In this document: positions 7,586 through 17,272 of the stretch, piece after piece
Layout of the letters: every line of letters begins with the position of its first letter
How positions within the stretch are numbered: position 1 is the stretch's first letter
Source: Pseudomonas sp. BN102
GTDB taxonomy: Bacteria; Pseudomonadota; Gammaproteobacteria; Pseudomonadales; Pseudomonadaceae
NCBI RefSeq assembly: GCF_029871245.1
Contig: NZ_SSON01000073.1
Coordinates: 213,257 to 277,256 of the forward strand
Direction: 5' to 3'
Length of the DNA stretch: 64,000 nucleotides
The notes under the pieces: generated by a model
Databases searched by the model: none
What the model saw: the letters and a program-made list of their open reading frames with translations, nothing else
Told to the model about the DNA's origin: nothing
Made by a program: the position numbers and the translations under genes

Positions 7586-8296
7586 TCAGAGGAATTCGCG
7601 CAGCGCCAGGTGCGCCGGGCTCGCCTCGTCCAGGGGCAGCGCCCGCTTGGCGCCTATGTAGCGCTCGGTGAAAACGTCCAGGTAGGCATTCAGCGCACCT
7701 CCCGCCTGCTCGTCGCCGGCCAGCTCCAGGCACAGGGCGGCCACCTCGGCCGTGCACAGGTGTTCCTCGCGGGTCGAGCGGCGCAAGCGGTAACGGGAGA
7801 TCTGTTCGGGGGTCAGGCTGAGCACCGGGAACCGGTCGAGGTAGGGGCTCTTGCGGAACATCTTGCGCGCCTCGGTCCAGGTCGCATCCAGCAGGATGAA
7901 CAGCGGCCGCTTGCCCGCGGCGCTTTCCACCCGGTCCACCACCCGCGCCGGCTCCGCATACTCGCCGGGGAACACCAGGTAGGGCTGCCACTGCGGATCC
8001 TCCAGCAGGGCCAACAACGCCTCGTCCATCTCGGTGCGCGACCAGCCGAAGGCCCAGGTGTCGGGGACGAGGTCGGCGATCAGCCAGCCAGTATTGCTCG
8101 GCTTCATGGGTTCGGAGTAGTACATCAGCAGGCACACGCCCGACTGTACGGGAACCTCGGGACGCCAGGCGCAGAAGCAATAGTCGAACGCAACCCGGCA
8201 CTCCGGGCAGCGCGGCGACCGCGATCCACGGGCGACGAAGGGGCGGGTACTGCGCGCAAGGCATTCGGCGCGCAGGCGAAAAACAGCGTGACTCAT
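7586..8296 (-). CDS. tapT: tRNA-uridine aminocarboxypropyltransferase (DTW domain)
   Basis: A 236-residue DTW-domain protein of the TapT type, which transfers the 3-amino-3-carboxypropyl group of S-adenosylmethionine to uridine-47 of tRNA (acp3U). An N-terminal zinc-ribbon-like RCPECRVAFDYCFC is followed by the family motif, here LLDATWTEARKMF. The DTW triplet of other members reads DATW, as in many proteobacterial sequences. The stop abuts the upstream convergent gene exactly. Confidence 0.85.
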   Translation of the reverse strand: MSHAVFRLRAECLARSTRPFVARGSRSPRCPECRVAFDYCFCAWRPEVPVQSGVCLLMYYSEPMKPSNTGWLIADLVPDTWAFGWSRTEMDEALLALLEDPQWQPYLVFPGEYAEPARVVDRVESAAGKRPLFILLDATWTEARKMFRKSPYLDRFPVLSLTPEQISRYRLRRSTREEHLCTAEVAALCLELAGDEQAGGALNAYLDVFTERYIGAKRALPLDEASPAHLALREFL

Positions 8297-8511
8297 CGAG
8301 CTTGGTTCCAGTACGACAACGAGGTACCGGCGTCTGCCTTGTCGGCGGCGGGCGGCCCGTTCAGTGATGGCGAGAAGGATCGGGCGATTTTACCAGAGCC
8401 GTGGTGCGACGCCGCTGACCGCCTGGAGCAGAATTTTCACGCGACAAGCCTTGCCTGCGAACGCACAATTGCCGCGCTGGTCAAACAGCTTCTTTTCGTT
8501 AGGAGATCTCC

Positions 8512-8925
8512 ATGCTGCGCCTCACCGCCCTCGCCCTCTGCGCGACCCTGCCGTTCTGTGCCCAGGCCGCTTCGCTCAAGGACTACGAGCTGACCAAGAT
8601 GCTCGAGAAAGTCGCCCAGGAAAGCAGCGCCGGTACGCCACGGGCGATCAACGAGGACATCCTCGACCAGGGCTACACGGTGGATGGCAACGACCTGGTG
8701 AATCACCTCAGCGTGCGCGAGGCCCACGCCGCGCAAATGCGCGCCAACCCGGATGCGGTACGCGCCCAACTGGGCGCCAGCGTCTGCCGCAACACCGGCT
8801 ACCGCCAACTGCTGGCCCGCGGCGCCGGTCTGCGCTACGAGTTCAGCGAGTACAAGACCAACCGCCCGGTGACGTCCGAACGCTTCAGCGCCAAGGACTG
8901 CGGCCTGAAAGCCAAAGCCAACTGA
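8512..8925 (+). CDS. Secreted quorum-sensing-regulated virulence-factor family protein
   Basis: A 137-residue protein with a clear signal peptide, MLRLTALALCATLPFCAQAA, then a mature domain with two cysteines (SVCRNTGYRQ and AKDCGLK) that could pair in the periplasm. It matches the P. aeruginosa PA3611 family, named for quorum-sensing-dependent expression. The molecular role of the family is not established. A TAGGAGATCTCC ribosome site precedes the ATG. The 215-base gap upstream shows no other feature. Confidence 0.78.
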   Translation: MLRLTALALCATLPFCAQAASLKDYELTKMLEKVAQESSAGTPRAINEDILDQGYTVDGNDLVNHLSVREAHAAQMRANPDAVRAQLGASVCRNTGYRQLLARGAGLRYEFSEYKTNRPVTSERFSAKDCGLKAKAN

Positions 8926-8930
8926 TTCCG

Positions 8931-9113
8931 TCAGCGCGGCGGCTCTTCCGCTGCGCGCAATTCGGCGAGCAGCGCTTCCATATAGGGGGAGCGCCGCAAC
9001 CCGGCTTCCAGGCGGCGCCGGCACTCCTCCTCCAGCGACAGACCGTTTCTTTGCGCCGCCTCCAGCAATAACCCGTAGTGCTCCGCGTCGATTTCCACTT
9101 CAAGCCTGGGCAT
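8931..9113 (-). CDS. Orphan ribbon-helix-helix-like protein
   Basis: A 60-residue protein opening MPRLEVEIDAEHYGLLLEAA, the pattern of a short beta strand followed by two helices seen in Arc/MetJ-type DNA-binding proteins. AGGAGG about 8 bases before the ATG at 9113 fixes this start; the longer open frame upstream lacks such support. No toxin gene is adjacent, so it is not called an antitoxin. It is divergent from the LOG-family gene, which would be a natural target. The fold call is by eye. Confidence 0.6.
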   Translation of the reverse strand: MPRLEVEIDAEHYGLLLEAAQRNGLSLEEECRRRLEAGLRRSPYMEALLAELRAAEEPPR

Positions 9114-9346
9114 TGCTGCACCTCCTGGCACGCGCTCGTCCTTCCGGTTTCCGGCAGCATAGGCCAGTGCCGACCTCCCGGGCGCAATATTCCGGACACC
9201 TCGGCGGGCTCCAATTACTTGCCGGCGAACTGGAAAAGATCCGGTCCCTGCCGCAAGCTGTAGCTGAGCGGCTCGACTGGGTCGCCCGGATTCCGGACCC
9301 GGCCAGCAGAGCACGCTCTGAGTTGTTGATGAGCAAGGAGAACGCT

Positions 9347-10426
9347 ATGCCCTATGACCCGGACGACTATCTTTCCCGGCACTTTCAAACCAGTGGCATC
9401 GACCTCACCCAGAAGGTCGACGAACTGATCAACCTCACGGTTCCGAGCGGCAGTCCCAACCTCGCGCTCTACCGTGAAATGCTGATCACCGTGGTGCGCA
9501 TGTCCCAAGCCGACCGCAATCGCTGGGACGCCAAGATCATGCTGCAGACGCTACGCGAAATGGAGCACGCCTTCAGCGTCCTGGAACAGTTCAAGCGGCG
9601 CCGCAAGGTGACGGTCTTCGGTTCGGCCCGCACTCCGGAGGGCCACCCCATCTACACACTGGCCCGGCAACTGGGCGCCGAGTTGGCCAAGCGCGACCTG
9701 ATGGTGATCACCGGTGCCGGCGGCGGCATCATGGCCGCAGCCCATGAAGGCGCGGGGCTGGAGAACAGCCTTGGACTGAACATCACCCTGCCCTTCGAGC
9801 AGCACGCCAACACCACAGTGGACAACACCGAACACCTGCTGTCGTTCCACTTCTTCTTCGTGCGCAAGCTGTTCTTCGTCAAGGAGGCCGACGCGCTGGT
9901 GCTCTGCCCGGGCGGCTTCGGCACCCTGGACGAAGCCCTTGAGGTCCTGACCCTGATCCAGACCGGCAAGAGCCCAGTGGTGCCCGTGGTACTGCTGGAC
10001 GAACCGGACGGCAGCTACTGGGAAGACGCCGTCGGCTTCCTCCACGAGCAGCTGGAACGCAATCGCTACATACTGCCCAGCGACATGAACCTGATGCGCC
10101 TGGTGCGCAGCGCCGACGAGGCGGCCGCCGAGATCGCCCAGTTCTATCGCAACTACCACTCCAGCCGCTGGCTGAAGAACAGCTTCGTGATTCGCATGAA
10201 CCACTCTCTCGGCGAAAAGGCACTGGGCCAGATCCAGGAACAGTTCGCCGACCTCTGCCTGGAAGGTGATTTCAGCCAGCAGCCCTACTCGGAGTCGGAG
10301 CGGGACGAGCCGGAGTTCAGCGAGCTGATCCGCCTGGCATTCCGCTTCAACGGCCGCGACCATGGCCGTCTGCGTGAACTCATCGATTTCATCAACCTGC
10401 CGCAACACTGGGCCGCCAAGGCCTGA
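9347..10426 (+). CDS. LOG-family (TIGR00730) Rossmann-fold protein
   Basis: A 359-residue protein whose central Rossmann domain carries VFGSARTPEGHP, GAGGGIMAAAHEGA and the signature PGGFGTLDEALEVLT. Those motifs define lysine-decarboxylase-like LOG enzymes, which hydrolyse nucleoside 5'-monophosphates to a base and ribose-5-phosphate. Extra N-terminal (about 80 residues) and C-terminal (about 90 residues) segments make it larger than plant-type LOG, closer to PpnN-like bacterial enzymes. AAGGAG 7 bases before ATG 9347 decides the start. The substrate is not known here. Confidence 0.82.
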   Translation: MPYDPDDYLSRHFQTSGIDLTQKVDELINLTVPSGSPNLALYREMLITVVRMSQADRNRWDAKIMLQTLREMEHAFSVLEQFKRRRKVTVFGSARTPEGHPIYTLARQLGAELAKRDLMVITGAGGGIMAAAHEGAGLENSLGLNITLPFEQHANTTVDNTEHLLSFHFFFVRKLFFVKEADALVLCPGGFGTLDEALEVLTLIQTGKSPVVPVVLLDEPDGSYWEDAVGFLHEQLERNRYILPSDMNLMRLVRSADEAAAEIAQFYRNYHSSRWLKNSFVIRMNHSLGEKALGQIQEQFADLCLEGDFSQQPYSESERDEPEFSELIRLAFRFNGRDHGRLRELIDFINLPQHWAAKA

Positions 10427-10502
10427 CCCGGTTCGCCGGACGCAACTTCCCCACAGCAACCAGCCATGCGCATCAGCGCGTGGCTTAAGGCTGCACGGAA
10501 TT

Positions 10503-10967
10503 TCAGTCGTCGGGGTTGCCGCGCAGGAGACGGCCAATCATTTCCATGGAGTAGCCGCGGTAGGCCAGGAAACGGCCCTGCTGGGCGCGTTCGCGGGCAT
10601 CCTGGGGCAATCGGCCGCTGAACTTGCGGCACCAGACATCGCGCAGCTGTTCGCTCCAGTCGACGTCGGCCTCGCGCAGGGCCTGGTCGATGTCGCCACG
10701 CGGCAGTCCGCGTTGCGCCAGCTCCTCACGGATTCGCTGCGGCCCATAGCCGCCACGGGCGCGGCTGGCGATGAAGCTTTCCAGATAGCGGGACTCACAG
10801 AGCAGCCCCTCTTCCGCCAGGCGGTCGAGGGCGCTGTCGATCAACTCGGAAGGGGCGCCGCGCTGACGCAGCTTGCGCGTCAGCTCGACTCGCCCGTGTT
10901 CGCGCTGCGCCAGCAGGTCCATGGCGGCCCGCCGCACCGCGGCGGGGCTATCAAGCACGACGGGCAT
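10503..10967 (-). CDS. recX: RecA regulator RecX
   Basis: A 154-residue all-helical RecX protein that binds the RecA filament and limits its ATPase and strand exchange. Three tandem three-helix repeats are recognisable, with [20 protein letters not shown] and [16 protein letters not shown] in the first two. It starts 7 bases after the recA stop and is surely co-transcribed, so it is co-induced in the SOS response. Confidence 0.93.
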   Translation of the reverse strand: MPVVLDSPAAVRRAAMDLLAQREHGRVELTRKLRQRGAPSELIDSALDRLAEEGLLCESRYLESFIASRARGGYGPQRIREELAQRGLPRGDIDQALREADVDWSEQLRDVWCRKFSGRLPQDARERAQQGRFLAYRGYSMEMIGRLLRGNPDD

Positions 10968-10974
10968 GGGAGGA

Positions 10975-12018
10975 TCAGAGGTCTACGTCGGCCAGGTCGT
11001 CAGCGGTGGCGGCCGACTTGCTGGCAGTCGAATCCACCAGCAGCCTCTCGCGAATGATCTTCTCGATGGCGCTGCCGGTTTCAGGGTTGTCTTCCAGGTA
11101 CTTGGCGGCATTGGCCTTGCCCTGGCCGATCTTGTTGCCCTGGTAGCTGTACCAGGCGCCGGATTTCTCCACCAGGCCCTGCTGCACGCCCAGGTCGATG
11201 ATCTCGCCGGTGCGGTAGATACCCTTGCCGTACATGATCTGGAACTCGGCCTGGCGGAAGGGCGGGGCCACCTTGTTCTTCACCACCTTGACACGGGTTT
11301 CGCTGCCCACCACTTCCTCGCCTTCCTTCACCGCGCCGGTACGGCGGATGTCGAGGCGCACGGACGCGTAGAACTTCAGGGCGTTACCACCGGTGGTGGT
11401 TTCCGGGTTGCCGAACATCACGCCGATCTTCATGCGGATCTGGTTGATGAAGATGACCAGGCAGTTGGCGTTCTTGATGTTGCCGGTGATCTTGCGCAGT
11501 GCCTGGGACATCAGGCGCGCCTGCAGGCCGACGTGGGAGTCGCCCATCTCGCCTTCGATCTCGGCCTTGGGCACCAGGGCCGCTACCGAGTCGACGATGA
11601 TCACGTCGACGGCGTTGGAGCGCACCAGCATGTCGGTGATTTCCAGGGCCTGCTCGCCGGTATCCGGCTGGGAAACCAGCAGGTCGTCGACGTTCACACC
11701 CAGCTTGCCGGCGTAGTCCGGGTCCAGGGCGTGTTCGGCGTCGACGAAGGCGCAAGTGGCGCCCATCTTCTGGGCTTCGGCGATGACGGAAAGGGTCAGG
11801 GTGGTCTTACCGGAGGATTCGGGACCGTAGATCTCGACGATGCGGCCTTTTGGCAGGCCGCCGATGCCGAGGGCGATGTCCAGGCCCAGGGAACCGGTGG
11901 AAATGGCCGGGATGGCCTGGCGGTCATGGTCGCCCATGCGCATTACCGCACCCTTGCCGAACTGCTTTTCGATCTGGCCCAGGGCAGCAGCCAAGGCGCG
12001 CTTCTTGTTCTCGTCCAT
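10975..12018 (-). CDS. recA: Recombinase RecA
   Basis: A 347-residue RecA, the ATP-dependent filament protein for homologous recombination and LexA autocleavage. Walker A is GPESSGKTT (residues 65-73). The L1/L2 DNA-binding region includes [20 protein letters not shown], and the acidic C-terminus ends [11 protein letters not shown] 12018 gives [13 protein letters not shown], the conserved N-terminus. A LexA box upstream indicates SOS control. Confidence 0.98.
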   Translation of the reverse strand: MDENKKRALAAALGQIEKQFGKGAVMRMGDHDRQAIPAISTGSLGLDIALGIGGLPKGRIVEIYGPESSGKTTLTLSVIAEAQKMGATCAFVDAEHALDPDYAGKLGVNVDDLLVSQPDTGEQALEITDMLVRSNAVDVIIVDSVAALVPKAEIEGEMGDSHVGLQARLMSQALRKITGNIKNANCLVIFINQIRMKIGVMFGNPETTTGGNALKFYASVRLDIRRTGAVKEGEEVVGSETRVKVVKNKVAPPFRQAEFQIMYGKGIYRTGEIIDLGVQQGLVEKSGAWYSYQGNKIGQGKANAAKYLEDNPETGSAIEKIIRERLLVDSTASKSAATADDLADVDL

Positions 12019-12062
12019 TGAAGTCCTCACTAAAATCAAGAGGGCCTGGCGGCCACCAATAA

Positions 12063-12078
12063 CTGTATAAGTAGACAG
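12063..12078 (-). promoter_or_regulatory. LexA (SOS) box of recA
   Basis: CTGTATAAGTAGACAG fits the gamma-proteobacterial LexA consensus CTG-N10-CAG with an AT-rich centre. It lies 45 bases upstream of the recA ATG, overlapping the expected promoter. Confidence 0.88.
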
Positions 12079-12105
12079 TATTATTCCATAGGGCAAGTCG
12101 CTCGC

Positions 12106-12618
12106 CTACCCCTGCCCGGCTTTTTCTCCTGCAGCTAGTCGGATCAAACCCTGGAGGGCGTCGGCGACCGCTTGCCGACGAACCGCCAGGCGATCGCCCG
12201 GGAACTGGCGGCGCACGGCCTCGATCTGGGCGCCATCGCCCCAGGCCAGCCAGACAGTGCCCACCGGTTTCTGCGTGGAGCCGCCATCGGGACCAGCCAC
12301 ACCACTGACGGCCACGGCGAAACGCGCACCACTGCGTTGCTGGGCGCCACGCACCATGGCCTCGACCACCTCGCGACTGACCGCCCCCACCTGCGGGAAC
12401 AGCTCCGCAGGCACCGCCAACTGCTCGGTCTTCTGCTGGTTGGAATAAGTGATATAGCCGGCTTCGAACCAGGCCGAGCTGCCGGGAATCCGTGTGATGG
12501 CTTCGGCGATACCGCCACCAGTGCAGGATTCTGCAGTGCTCACCAGCTCGCCGCGCGCCTTGAGTTTCTCGCCGAGCCGGGCGGCCAGCAGCGTCAGCTC
12601 ATCTTCGGTAACGGACAT
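12106..12618 (-). CDS. pncC: CinA-family nicotinamide-nucleotide amidohydrolase
   Basis: A 170-residue stand-alone CinA C-terminal domain (PncC), which deamidates nicotinamide mononucleotide to nicotinate mononucleotide for NAD salvage. The catalytic motif [16 protein letters not shown] lies near residue 26, and [18 protein letters not shown] holds further active-site residues. ATG 12618 ([12 protein letters not shown]) is the family start. In the P. aeruginosa order it also lies between recA and mutS, and mutS is divergent here. Confidence 0.9.
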   Translation of the reverse strand: MSVTEDELTLLAARLGEKLKARGELVSTAESCTGGGIAEAITRIPGSSAWFEAGYITYSNQQKTEQLAVPAELFPQVGAVSREVVEAMVRGAQQRSGARFAVAVSGVAGPDGGSTQKPVGTVWLAWGDGAQIEAVRRQFPGDRLAVRRQAVADALQGLIRLAAGEKAGQG

Positions 12619-12688
12619 GTGCACTCCGGGGTTAAAGCGGGCCAACGGGATACCGTACACTAGCGCCTTTTGCACGCAAGGCCAGGCA

Positions 12689-15256
12689 ATGAGCGATCTC
12701 AGCGAACACACACCCATGATGGCGCAGTACTGGAGGCTGAAGAACCAGCATCCGGACCAGCTGATGTTCTACCGCATGGGCGACTTCTACGAGATCTTCT
12801 ACGAGGACGCCAAGAAGGCCGCCAAGCTCCTCGACATCACCCTGACCTCCCGGGGCCAATCGGCGGGCAAGGCCATTCCCATGGCCGGCATCCCCTTCCA
12901 CTCGGTGGAAGGTTACCTGGCCAAGCTGGTCAAGCTGGGCGAGTCGGTGGTGATCTGCGAGCAGATCGGCGACCCGGCCACCAGCAAAGGGCCGGTGGAG
13001 CGCCAGGTGGTGCGCATCATCACGCCCGGCACCATCAGCGACGAAGCGCTGCTCGACGAGCGCCGCGACAACCTGTTGACCGCGGTGCTGGGCGACGAGC
13101 GCCTGTTCGGCCTGGCGGTACTGGACATCACCAGCGGCCGCTTCAGCGTTCAGGAGATCAAAGGCTGGGAAAATCTCCTGGCCGAACTGGAACGCCTCAA
13201 CCCGGCCGAGCTGCTGATCCCGGACGACTGGCCCCAGGGCCTGCCCGCCGAGAAGCGTCGGGGCGTGCGCCGCCGCGCACCCTGGGATTTCGACCGGGAC
13301 TCGGCGAAGAAGAGCCTGTGCCAGCAGTTCGGGGTGCAGGACCTCAAGGGCTTCGGCTGCGAAACCCTGACCCTGGCCATCGGCTCCGCCGGCTGCCTGC
13401 TGGGCTATGCCAAGGAGACCCAGCGCACGGCCCTGCCCCACCTGCGTAGCCTGCGCCATGAGCGCATCGACGATACGGTGATCCTCGATGCCGCCAGCCG
13501 CCGTAACCTGGAGCTGGATGTCAATCTTTCCGGCGGCCGCGACAACACCCTGCAATCGGTCATCGACCGCTGCCAGACCGCCATGGGCAGCCGCCTGCTG
13601 AGCCGCTGGCTGAATCGCCCGCTGCGCGACCGTGCCGTACTGGAAGCTCGCCAGGACGCCATCGACTGCCTGCTGGACCGCTACCGCTTCGAATCCCTGC
13701 AGCCGCAGCTGAAGGAAATCGGCGATGTGGAGCGCATCCTCGCGCGCATCGGCCTGCGTAACGCCCGGCCACGCGACCTGGCGCGCCTGCGCGATGCGCT
13801 CGCCGCCCTACCCCAACTCCAGGGCGCCATGACCGAACTGGAGGTGCCGCATCTGCAGACCCTGGCCGAAAACATCCGCACCTATCCGGAACTGGCCGAC
13901 CTGCTCGCCCGCGCCATCATCGACAACCCACCTGCGGTGATCCGTGAAGGCGGGGTGATCAAGACCGGCTACGACGCCGAGCTGGATGAGCTGCAGGCCC
14001 TGAGCGAGAACGCCGGCCAGTACCTGATGGACCTGGAAACCCGGGAGAAGGCCCGCACCGGCCTGCCCAACCTCAAGGTCGGCTACAACCGCATCCACGG
14101 TTATTACATCGAACTGCCCCGCGTGCAGGCCGAGCAGGCGCCGGCGGATTACATCCGCCGCCAGACGCTCAAGGGCGCCGAGCGCTTCATCACCCCGGAG
14201 CTGAAGGCCTTCGAAGACAAGGCGCTGTCGGCCAAGAGCCGCGCCCTGGCGCGGGAGAAGCTCCTCTACGACGAACTGCTGGAGCTGCTGATAGAGCAAC
14301 TGGCGCCGCTGCAGGACACCGCCGCCGCCCTGGCTGAACTGGACGTGCTGAGCAACTTCGCCGAGCGTGCGCTGAACCTCGACCTGAATCGCCCACGCTT
14401 CGTCGACGAGCCCTGCATGCGCATCGACCAGGGCCGCCACCCGGTGGTAGAGCAGGTGCTGGATACGCCGTTCGTGGCCAACGACCTGGCCCTGGACGAC
14501 GCCACCCGCATGCTGATCATTACCGGCCCGAACATGGGCGGTAAGTCGACCTATATGCGCCAGACCGCCTTGATCGTCCTGCTCGCCCATATCGGCTGCT
14601 TCGTTCCGGCGGCAAGCTGCGAGCTGTCGCTCGTGGACCGCATCTTCACCCGTATAGGCTCCAGCGACGACCTGGCCGGCGGCCGCTCCACCTTCATGGT
14701 GGAGATGAGCGAGACTGCCAACATCCTGCACAATGCCAGCGCCAGCAGCCTGGTGCTGATGGACGAAGTGGGCCGCGGCACCAGCACCTTCGACGGCCTG
14801 TCGCTGGCCTGGGCAGCCGCCGAGCACCTGGCCCGCCTGCGCGCATTCACCCTGTTCGCCACCCACTACTTCGAGCTGACCGTACTGCCGGAAAGCGAAC
14901 CGGTGGTGGCCAACGTCCACCTGAACGCTACCGAGCACAACGAACGAATCGTCTTCCTGCACCACGTGCTGCCCGGGCCGGCCAGCCAGAGCTACGGCCT
15001 GGCGGTGGCGCAGCTGGCGGGGGTTCCGGGCGGCGTGATCCAGCGGGCCCGCGAACACCTGGCGCGATTGGAAACCACCAGCCTGCCCCACGAAAACCCG
15101 CGTCCGGCTCCCGGCCAGCCCTGCGCGCCCATGCAGAGCGACCTGTTCGCCAGCCTGCCGCATCCGGTGCTGGACGAATTGGCGAAGATCAACCCGGATG
15201 ATCTGACGCCCCGGCGCGCACTGGAGCTGTTATATACACTGACGTCACGCATCTAA
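12689..15256 (+). CDS. mutS: DNA mismatch repair protein MutS
   Basis: An 855-residue mismatch sensor. The N-terminal mismatch-binding domain has the Phe-x-Glu wedge in [13 protein letters not shown] (about residues 30-42). The connector, lever and clamp regions follow, and the ATPase domain carries Walker [14 protein letters not shown] near residue 613 and [14 protein letters not shown]. The C-terminal tail retains the short segment used for tetramerisation and beta-clamp contact. ATG 12689 ([11 protein letters not shown]) gives the usual length. Confidence 0.97.
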   Translation: MSDLSEHTPMMAQYWRLKNQHPDQLMFYRMGDFYEIFYEDAKKAAKLLDITLTSRGQSAGKAIPMAGIPFHSVEGYLAKLVKLGESVVICEQIGDPATSKGPVERQVVRIITPGTISDEALLDERRDNLLTAVLGDERLFGLAVLDITSGRFSVQEIKGWENLLAELERLNPAELLIPDDWPQGLPAEKRRGVRRRAPWDFDRDSAKKSLCQQFGVQDLKGFGCETLTLAIGSAGCLLGYAKETQRTALPHLRSLRHERIDDTVILDAASRRNLELDVNLSGGRDNTLQSVIDRCQTAMGSRLLSRWLNRPLRDRAVLEARQDAIDCLLDRYRFESLQPQLKEIGDVERILARIGLRNARPRDLARLRDALAALPQLQGAMTELEVPHLQTLAENIRTYPELADLLARAIIDNPPAVIREGGVIKTGYDAELDELQALSENAGQYLMDLETREKARTGLPNLKVGYNRIHGYYIELPRVQAEQAPADYIRRQTLKGAERFITPELKAFEDKALSAKSRALAREKLLYDELLELLIEQLAPLQDTAAALAELDVLSNFAERALNLDLNRPRFVDEPCMRIDQGRHPVVEQVLDTPFVANDLALDDATRMLIITGPNMGGKSTYMRQTALIVLLAHIGCFVPAASCELSLVDRIFTRIGSSDDLAGGRSTFMVEMSETANILHNASASSLVLMDEVGRGTSTFDGLSLAWAAAEHLARLRAFTLFATHYFELTVLPESEPVVANVHLNATEHNERIVFLHHVLPGPASQSYGLAVAQLAGVPGGVIQRAREHLARLETTSLPHENPRPAPGQPCAPMQSDLFASLPHPVLDELAKINPDDLTPRRALELLYTLTSRI

Positions 15257-15396
15257 CGCCTTGGGCGCACAAGCTGCTAGAATCCCGCGCGCTCTGGAAT
15301 GCAGCCGGGAAACAGCCTGCCCGACGCCGTGAGTTCTTGAGCCGAGAAGCCTGACATAGAAGGCTTCCGAGCCGCCGCTTGAGGAGAAGAATAGAA

Positions 15397-15720
15397 ATGA
15401 CCTTCGTCGTCACCGACAACTGCATCAAATGCAAATACACCGACTGTGTGGAAGTCTGTCCGGTGGACTGCTTCTACGAAGGCCCGAACTTCCTGGTCAT
15501 TCACCCGGACGAGTGCATCGACTGCGCGCTCTGCGAGCCTGAATGCCCGGCGCAAGCCATCTTCTCCGAGGATGAAGTGCCTGAGGACATGCAGGAGTTC
15601 ACCGAGCTGAACCGTGATCTGGCCGAGGTCTGGCCCAACATCACCGAGAAGAAGGATTCACTGCCCGACGCCGAAGAGTGGGACGGCGTCAAAGGCAAGC
15701 TGGAGCACCTGGAGCGCTGA
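15397..15720 (+). CDS. fdxA: 7Fe ferredoxin FdxA
   Basis: A 107-residue ferredoxin with nine cysteines (9, 12, 17, 21, 25, 40, 43, 46, 50) spaced as in Azotobacter-type FdI. By that precedent Cys9, 17 and 50 would bind a 3Fe-4S cluster, and Cys21, 40, 43 and 46 a 4Fe-4S cluster. The acidic C-terminal half ([11 protein letters not shown]) is typical. It is a low-potential electron carrier and a plausible partner of Fpr in this window. AGGAGA precedes the ATG. Confidence 0.95.
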   Translation: MTFVVTDNCIKCKYTDCVEVCPVDCFYEGPNFLVIHPDECIDCALCEPECPAQAIFSEDEVPEDMQEFTELNRDLAEVWPNITEKKDSLPDAEEWDGVKGKLEHLER

Positions 15721-15738
15721 GTCACTGCGCCCTAACGC

Positions 15739-15768
15739 AAAAAGGCCTGCTCATCTGCGGGCCTTTTG
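15739..15768 (+). terminator. Rho-independent terminator of fdxA
   Basis: AAAAGGC...GCCTTTT arms close a hairpin 19 bases after the fdxA stop and are followed by TTGTTTTT. Confidence 0.85.
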
Positions 15769-15781
15769 TTTTTCTGCGGGC

Positions 15782-15913
15782 AAAAAAAAGGGGCGGGGAT
15801 TACCCGCCCACTCTTTTGTCCCTATTCCCTGTAGTCCTTGCTCATCGTCCTGATGAATCGCCTCCGGCGATGTCCTGGCCAACATCCTTATCAGCCCGCA
15901 TACATCCTGTACG
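15782..15913 (-). ncRNA. rsmZ: Small regulatory RNA RsmZ
   Basis: The minus strand reads as an about 130-base RNA starting CGTACAGG and ending in a strong terminator (GGGCGGG-stem-CCCGCCC then eight T, 15782-15809). Eight GGA motifs occur. Several sit in loops, for example TCATC-AGGAC-GATGA and ATCGCC-GGA-GGCGAT, which is the design of RNAs that sequester the translational repressor RsmA/CsrA. The position between fdxA and rpoS matches rsmZ in P. aeruginosa and P. fluorescens. A sigma-70-like promoter and a GacA box lie upstream. When GacA is active, RsmZ would relieve RsmA repression of secondary-metabolism and virulence mRNAs. Confidence 0.9.
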
Positions 15914-15921
15914 CAGGTGTG

Positions 15922-15949
15922 ATATTAGCGATCCAGGAGCGCCGGGCAA
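15922..15949 (-). promoter_or_regulatory. rsmZ core promoter
   Basis: On the minus strand TTGCCC (15949-15944), a 16-base spacer and TAATAT (15927-15922) form a sigma-70-like promoter. The predicted start falls about 9 bases downstream at the C of CGTACAGG. Confidence 0.65.
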
Positions 15950-16088
15950 GCGGGTGAATTAGCCGATCGAAGAGCAAAGCGCGTCGTACTCTTAAAATTA
16001 AATTCATTAATATCAATGCGTTACACATTTGCGTCGACCGAATTCCGCTGTTGACGAGCAGGAACTTCCAGCGATCACGTACAACGCG

Positions 16089-16106
16089 TGTAAGCAATCA
16101 CCTACA
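16089..16106 (-). promoter_or_regulatory. GacA upstream activating sequence of rsmZ
   Basis: On the minus strand TGTAGG-N6-CTTACA matches the GacA box TGTAAG-N6-CTTACA with one mismatch. It lies about 180-190 bases upstream of the predicted rsmZ start, the spacing known for Pseudomonas rsm genes. Confidence 0.85.
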
Positions 16107-16116
16107 TGGCAGCGCA

Positions 16117-16146
16117 TAAAAAAACCCGGCCGAAGCCGGGTTTTTT
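16117..16146. terminator. Terminator of rpoS (bidirectional)
   Basis: CCCGGC-CGAA-GCCGGG has a stable tetraloop with A-tracts on one side and T-tracts on the other. It ends the minus-strand rpoS transcript 16 bases past its stop and isolates the rsmZ control region. Confidence 0.9.
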
Positions 16147-16161
16147 CAGTCGGACGACGCG

Positions 16162-17166
16162 CTACTGGAATAGCGCATCGCTGGACAGCCCGTTCTTCTC
16201 CAGGATTTCCCGAAGACGCTTCAGCGCTTCGACCTGGATCTGCCGCACCCGCTCACGGGTCAGGCCGATCTCCTGACCCACCTCCTCGAGGGTGCAGCTT
16301 TCGTGACCACGCAGGCCAAAGCGTCGCACGACCACTTCGCGCTGCTTGTCGGTCAGTTCGGAAAGCCACTGATCGATACTTTGCGAGAGGTCGTCATCCT
16401 GCAGCAGTTCGCAGGGATCGGTCGGACGGTCGTCGGTCAGTGTGTCCAGCAGAGTCTTGTCGGAGTCCGGCCCCAGGGAAACGTCCACCGAAGTCACCCG
16501 CTCATTGAGGCCGAGCATGCGCTTGACCTCGTCAACCGGCTTTTCCAGCAGGTTGGCGATTTCTTCCGGTGAAGGCTCATGGTCGAGCTTGTGGGTCAGC
16601 TCACGCGCCGCCCGCAGGTAGACGTTGAGCTCCTTGACCACATGGATGGGCAGGCGGATGGTCCGGGTCTGGTTCATGATGGCCCGTTCGATGGTCTGAC
16701 GGATCCACCAGGTCGCGTAGGTGGAGAAGCGGAAGCCCCGCTCCGGATCGAACTTCTCCACCGCCCTGATCAGGCCGAGGTTGCCCTCTTCGATCAGGTC
16801 GAGCAGCGAAAGCCCGCGATTCACGTAACGTCGCGCGATCTTCACCACGAGTCGGAGGTTGCTTTCGATCATTCGCTTGCGCCCGGCAGGATCTCCGCGC
16901 TGAGCAAGGCGCGCGAAGTGCACTTCCTCTTCCGGGGTTAGCAGGGGGGAAAAGCCGATCTCGTTAAGATACAGCTGGGTCGCATCGAGCGCGCGGGTGT
17001 AGTCGATGTACTTGTGTTGCTTGGGTGAGGTTGAGTGTCTGGATTTGGCGGTGGGTAGAGGCGCGTCGTTCTCCTCGCTCAACGCATCGTCCAATATGAC
17101 GCCCGGCTCCAGAAGGAGCAGCTCGTCATCGACGTCAAACTCCGGCGCTTCTTTATTGAGTGCCAT
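16162..17166 (-). CDS. rpoS: RNA polymerase sigma factor RpoS
   Basis: The 334-residue stationary-phase and general-stress sigma factor. Region 2 is [20 protein letters not shown] and [15 protein letters not shown]; region 3 is [18 protein letters not shown]; the region 4.2 DNA-binding helix is [23 protein letters not shown] 17166 ([10 protein letters not shown]) gives the standard Pseudomonas length. As in relatives, nlpD lies directly upstream, and an rpoS promoter inside nlpD is expected from that precedent. Confidence 0.97.
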   Translation of the reverse strand: MALNKEAPEFDVDDELLLLEPGVILDDALSEENDAPLPTAKSRHSTSPKQHKYIDYTRALDATQLYLNEIGFSPLLTPEEEVHFARLAQRGDPAGRKRMIESNLRLVVKIARRYVNRGLSLLDLIEEGNLGLIRAVEKFDPERGFRFSTYATWWIRQTIERAIMNQTRTIRLPIHVVKELNVYLRAARELTHKLDHEPSPEEIANLLEKPVDEVKRMLGLNERVTSVDVSLGPDSDKTLLDTLTDDRPTDPCELLQDDDLSQSIDQWLSELTDKQREVVVRRFGLRGHESCTLEEVGQEIGLTRERVRQIQVEALKRLREILEKNGLSSDALFQ

Positions 17167-17272
17167 TGTTGTTGTCCCTTGCTGAGTTCGACAACAAGCC
17201 CCGGCGATGCCTTCTTCCCTGGCGCCGCCCGAGCCCGTCCTTACCACGTGGTGGAACGGGCTGAAAAACGGG

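Noticed and set aside
8931-9346. A toxin-antitoxin pair around the ribbon-helix-helix gene
   Set aside because: No toxin-sized partner is adjacent on either strand; the neighbours are a secreted protein and a LOG enzyme.
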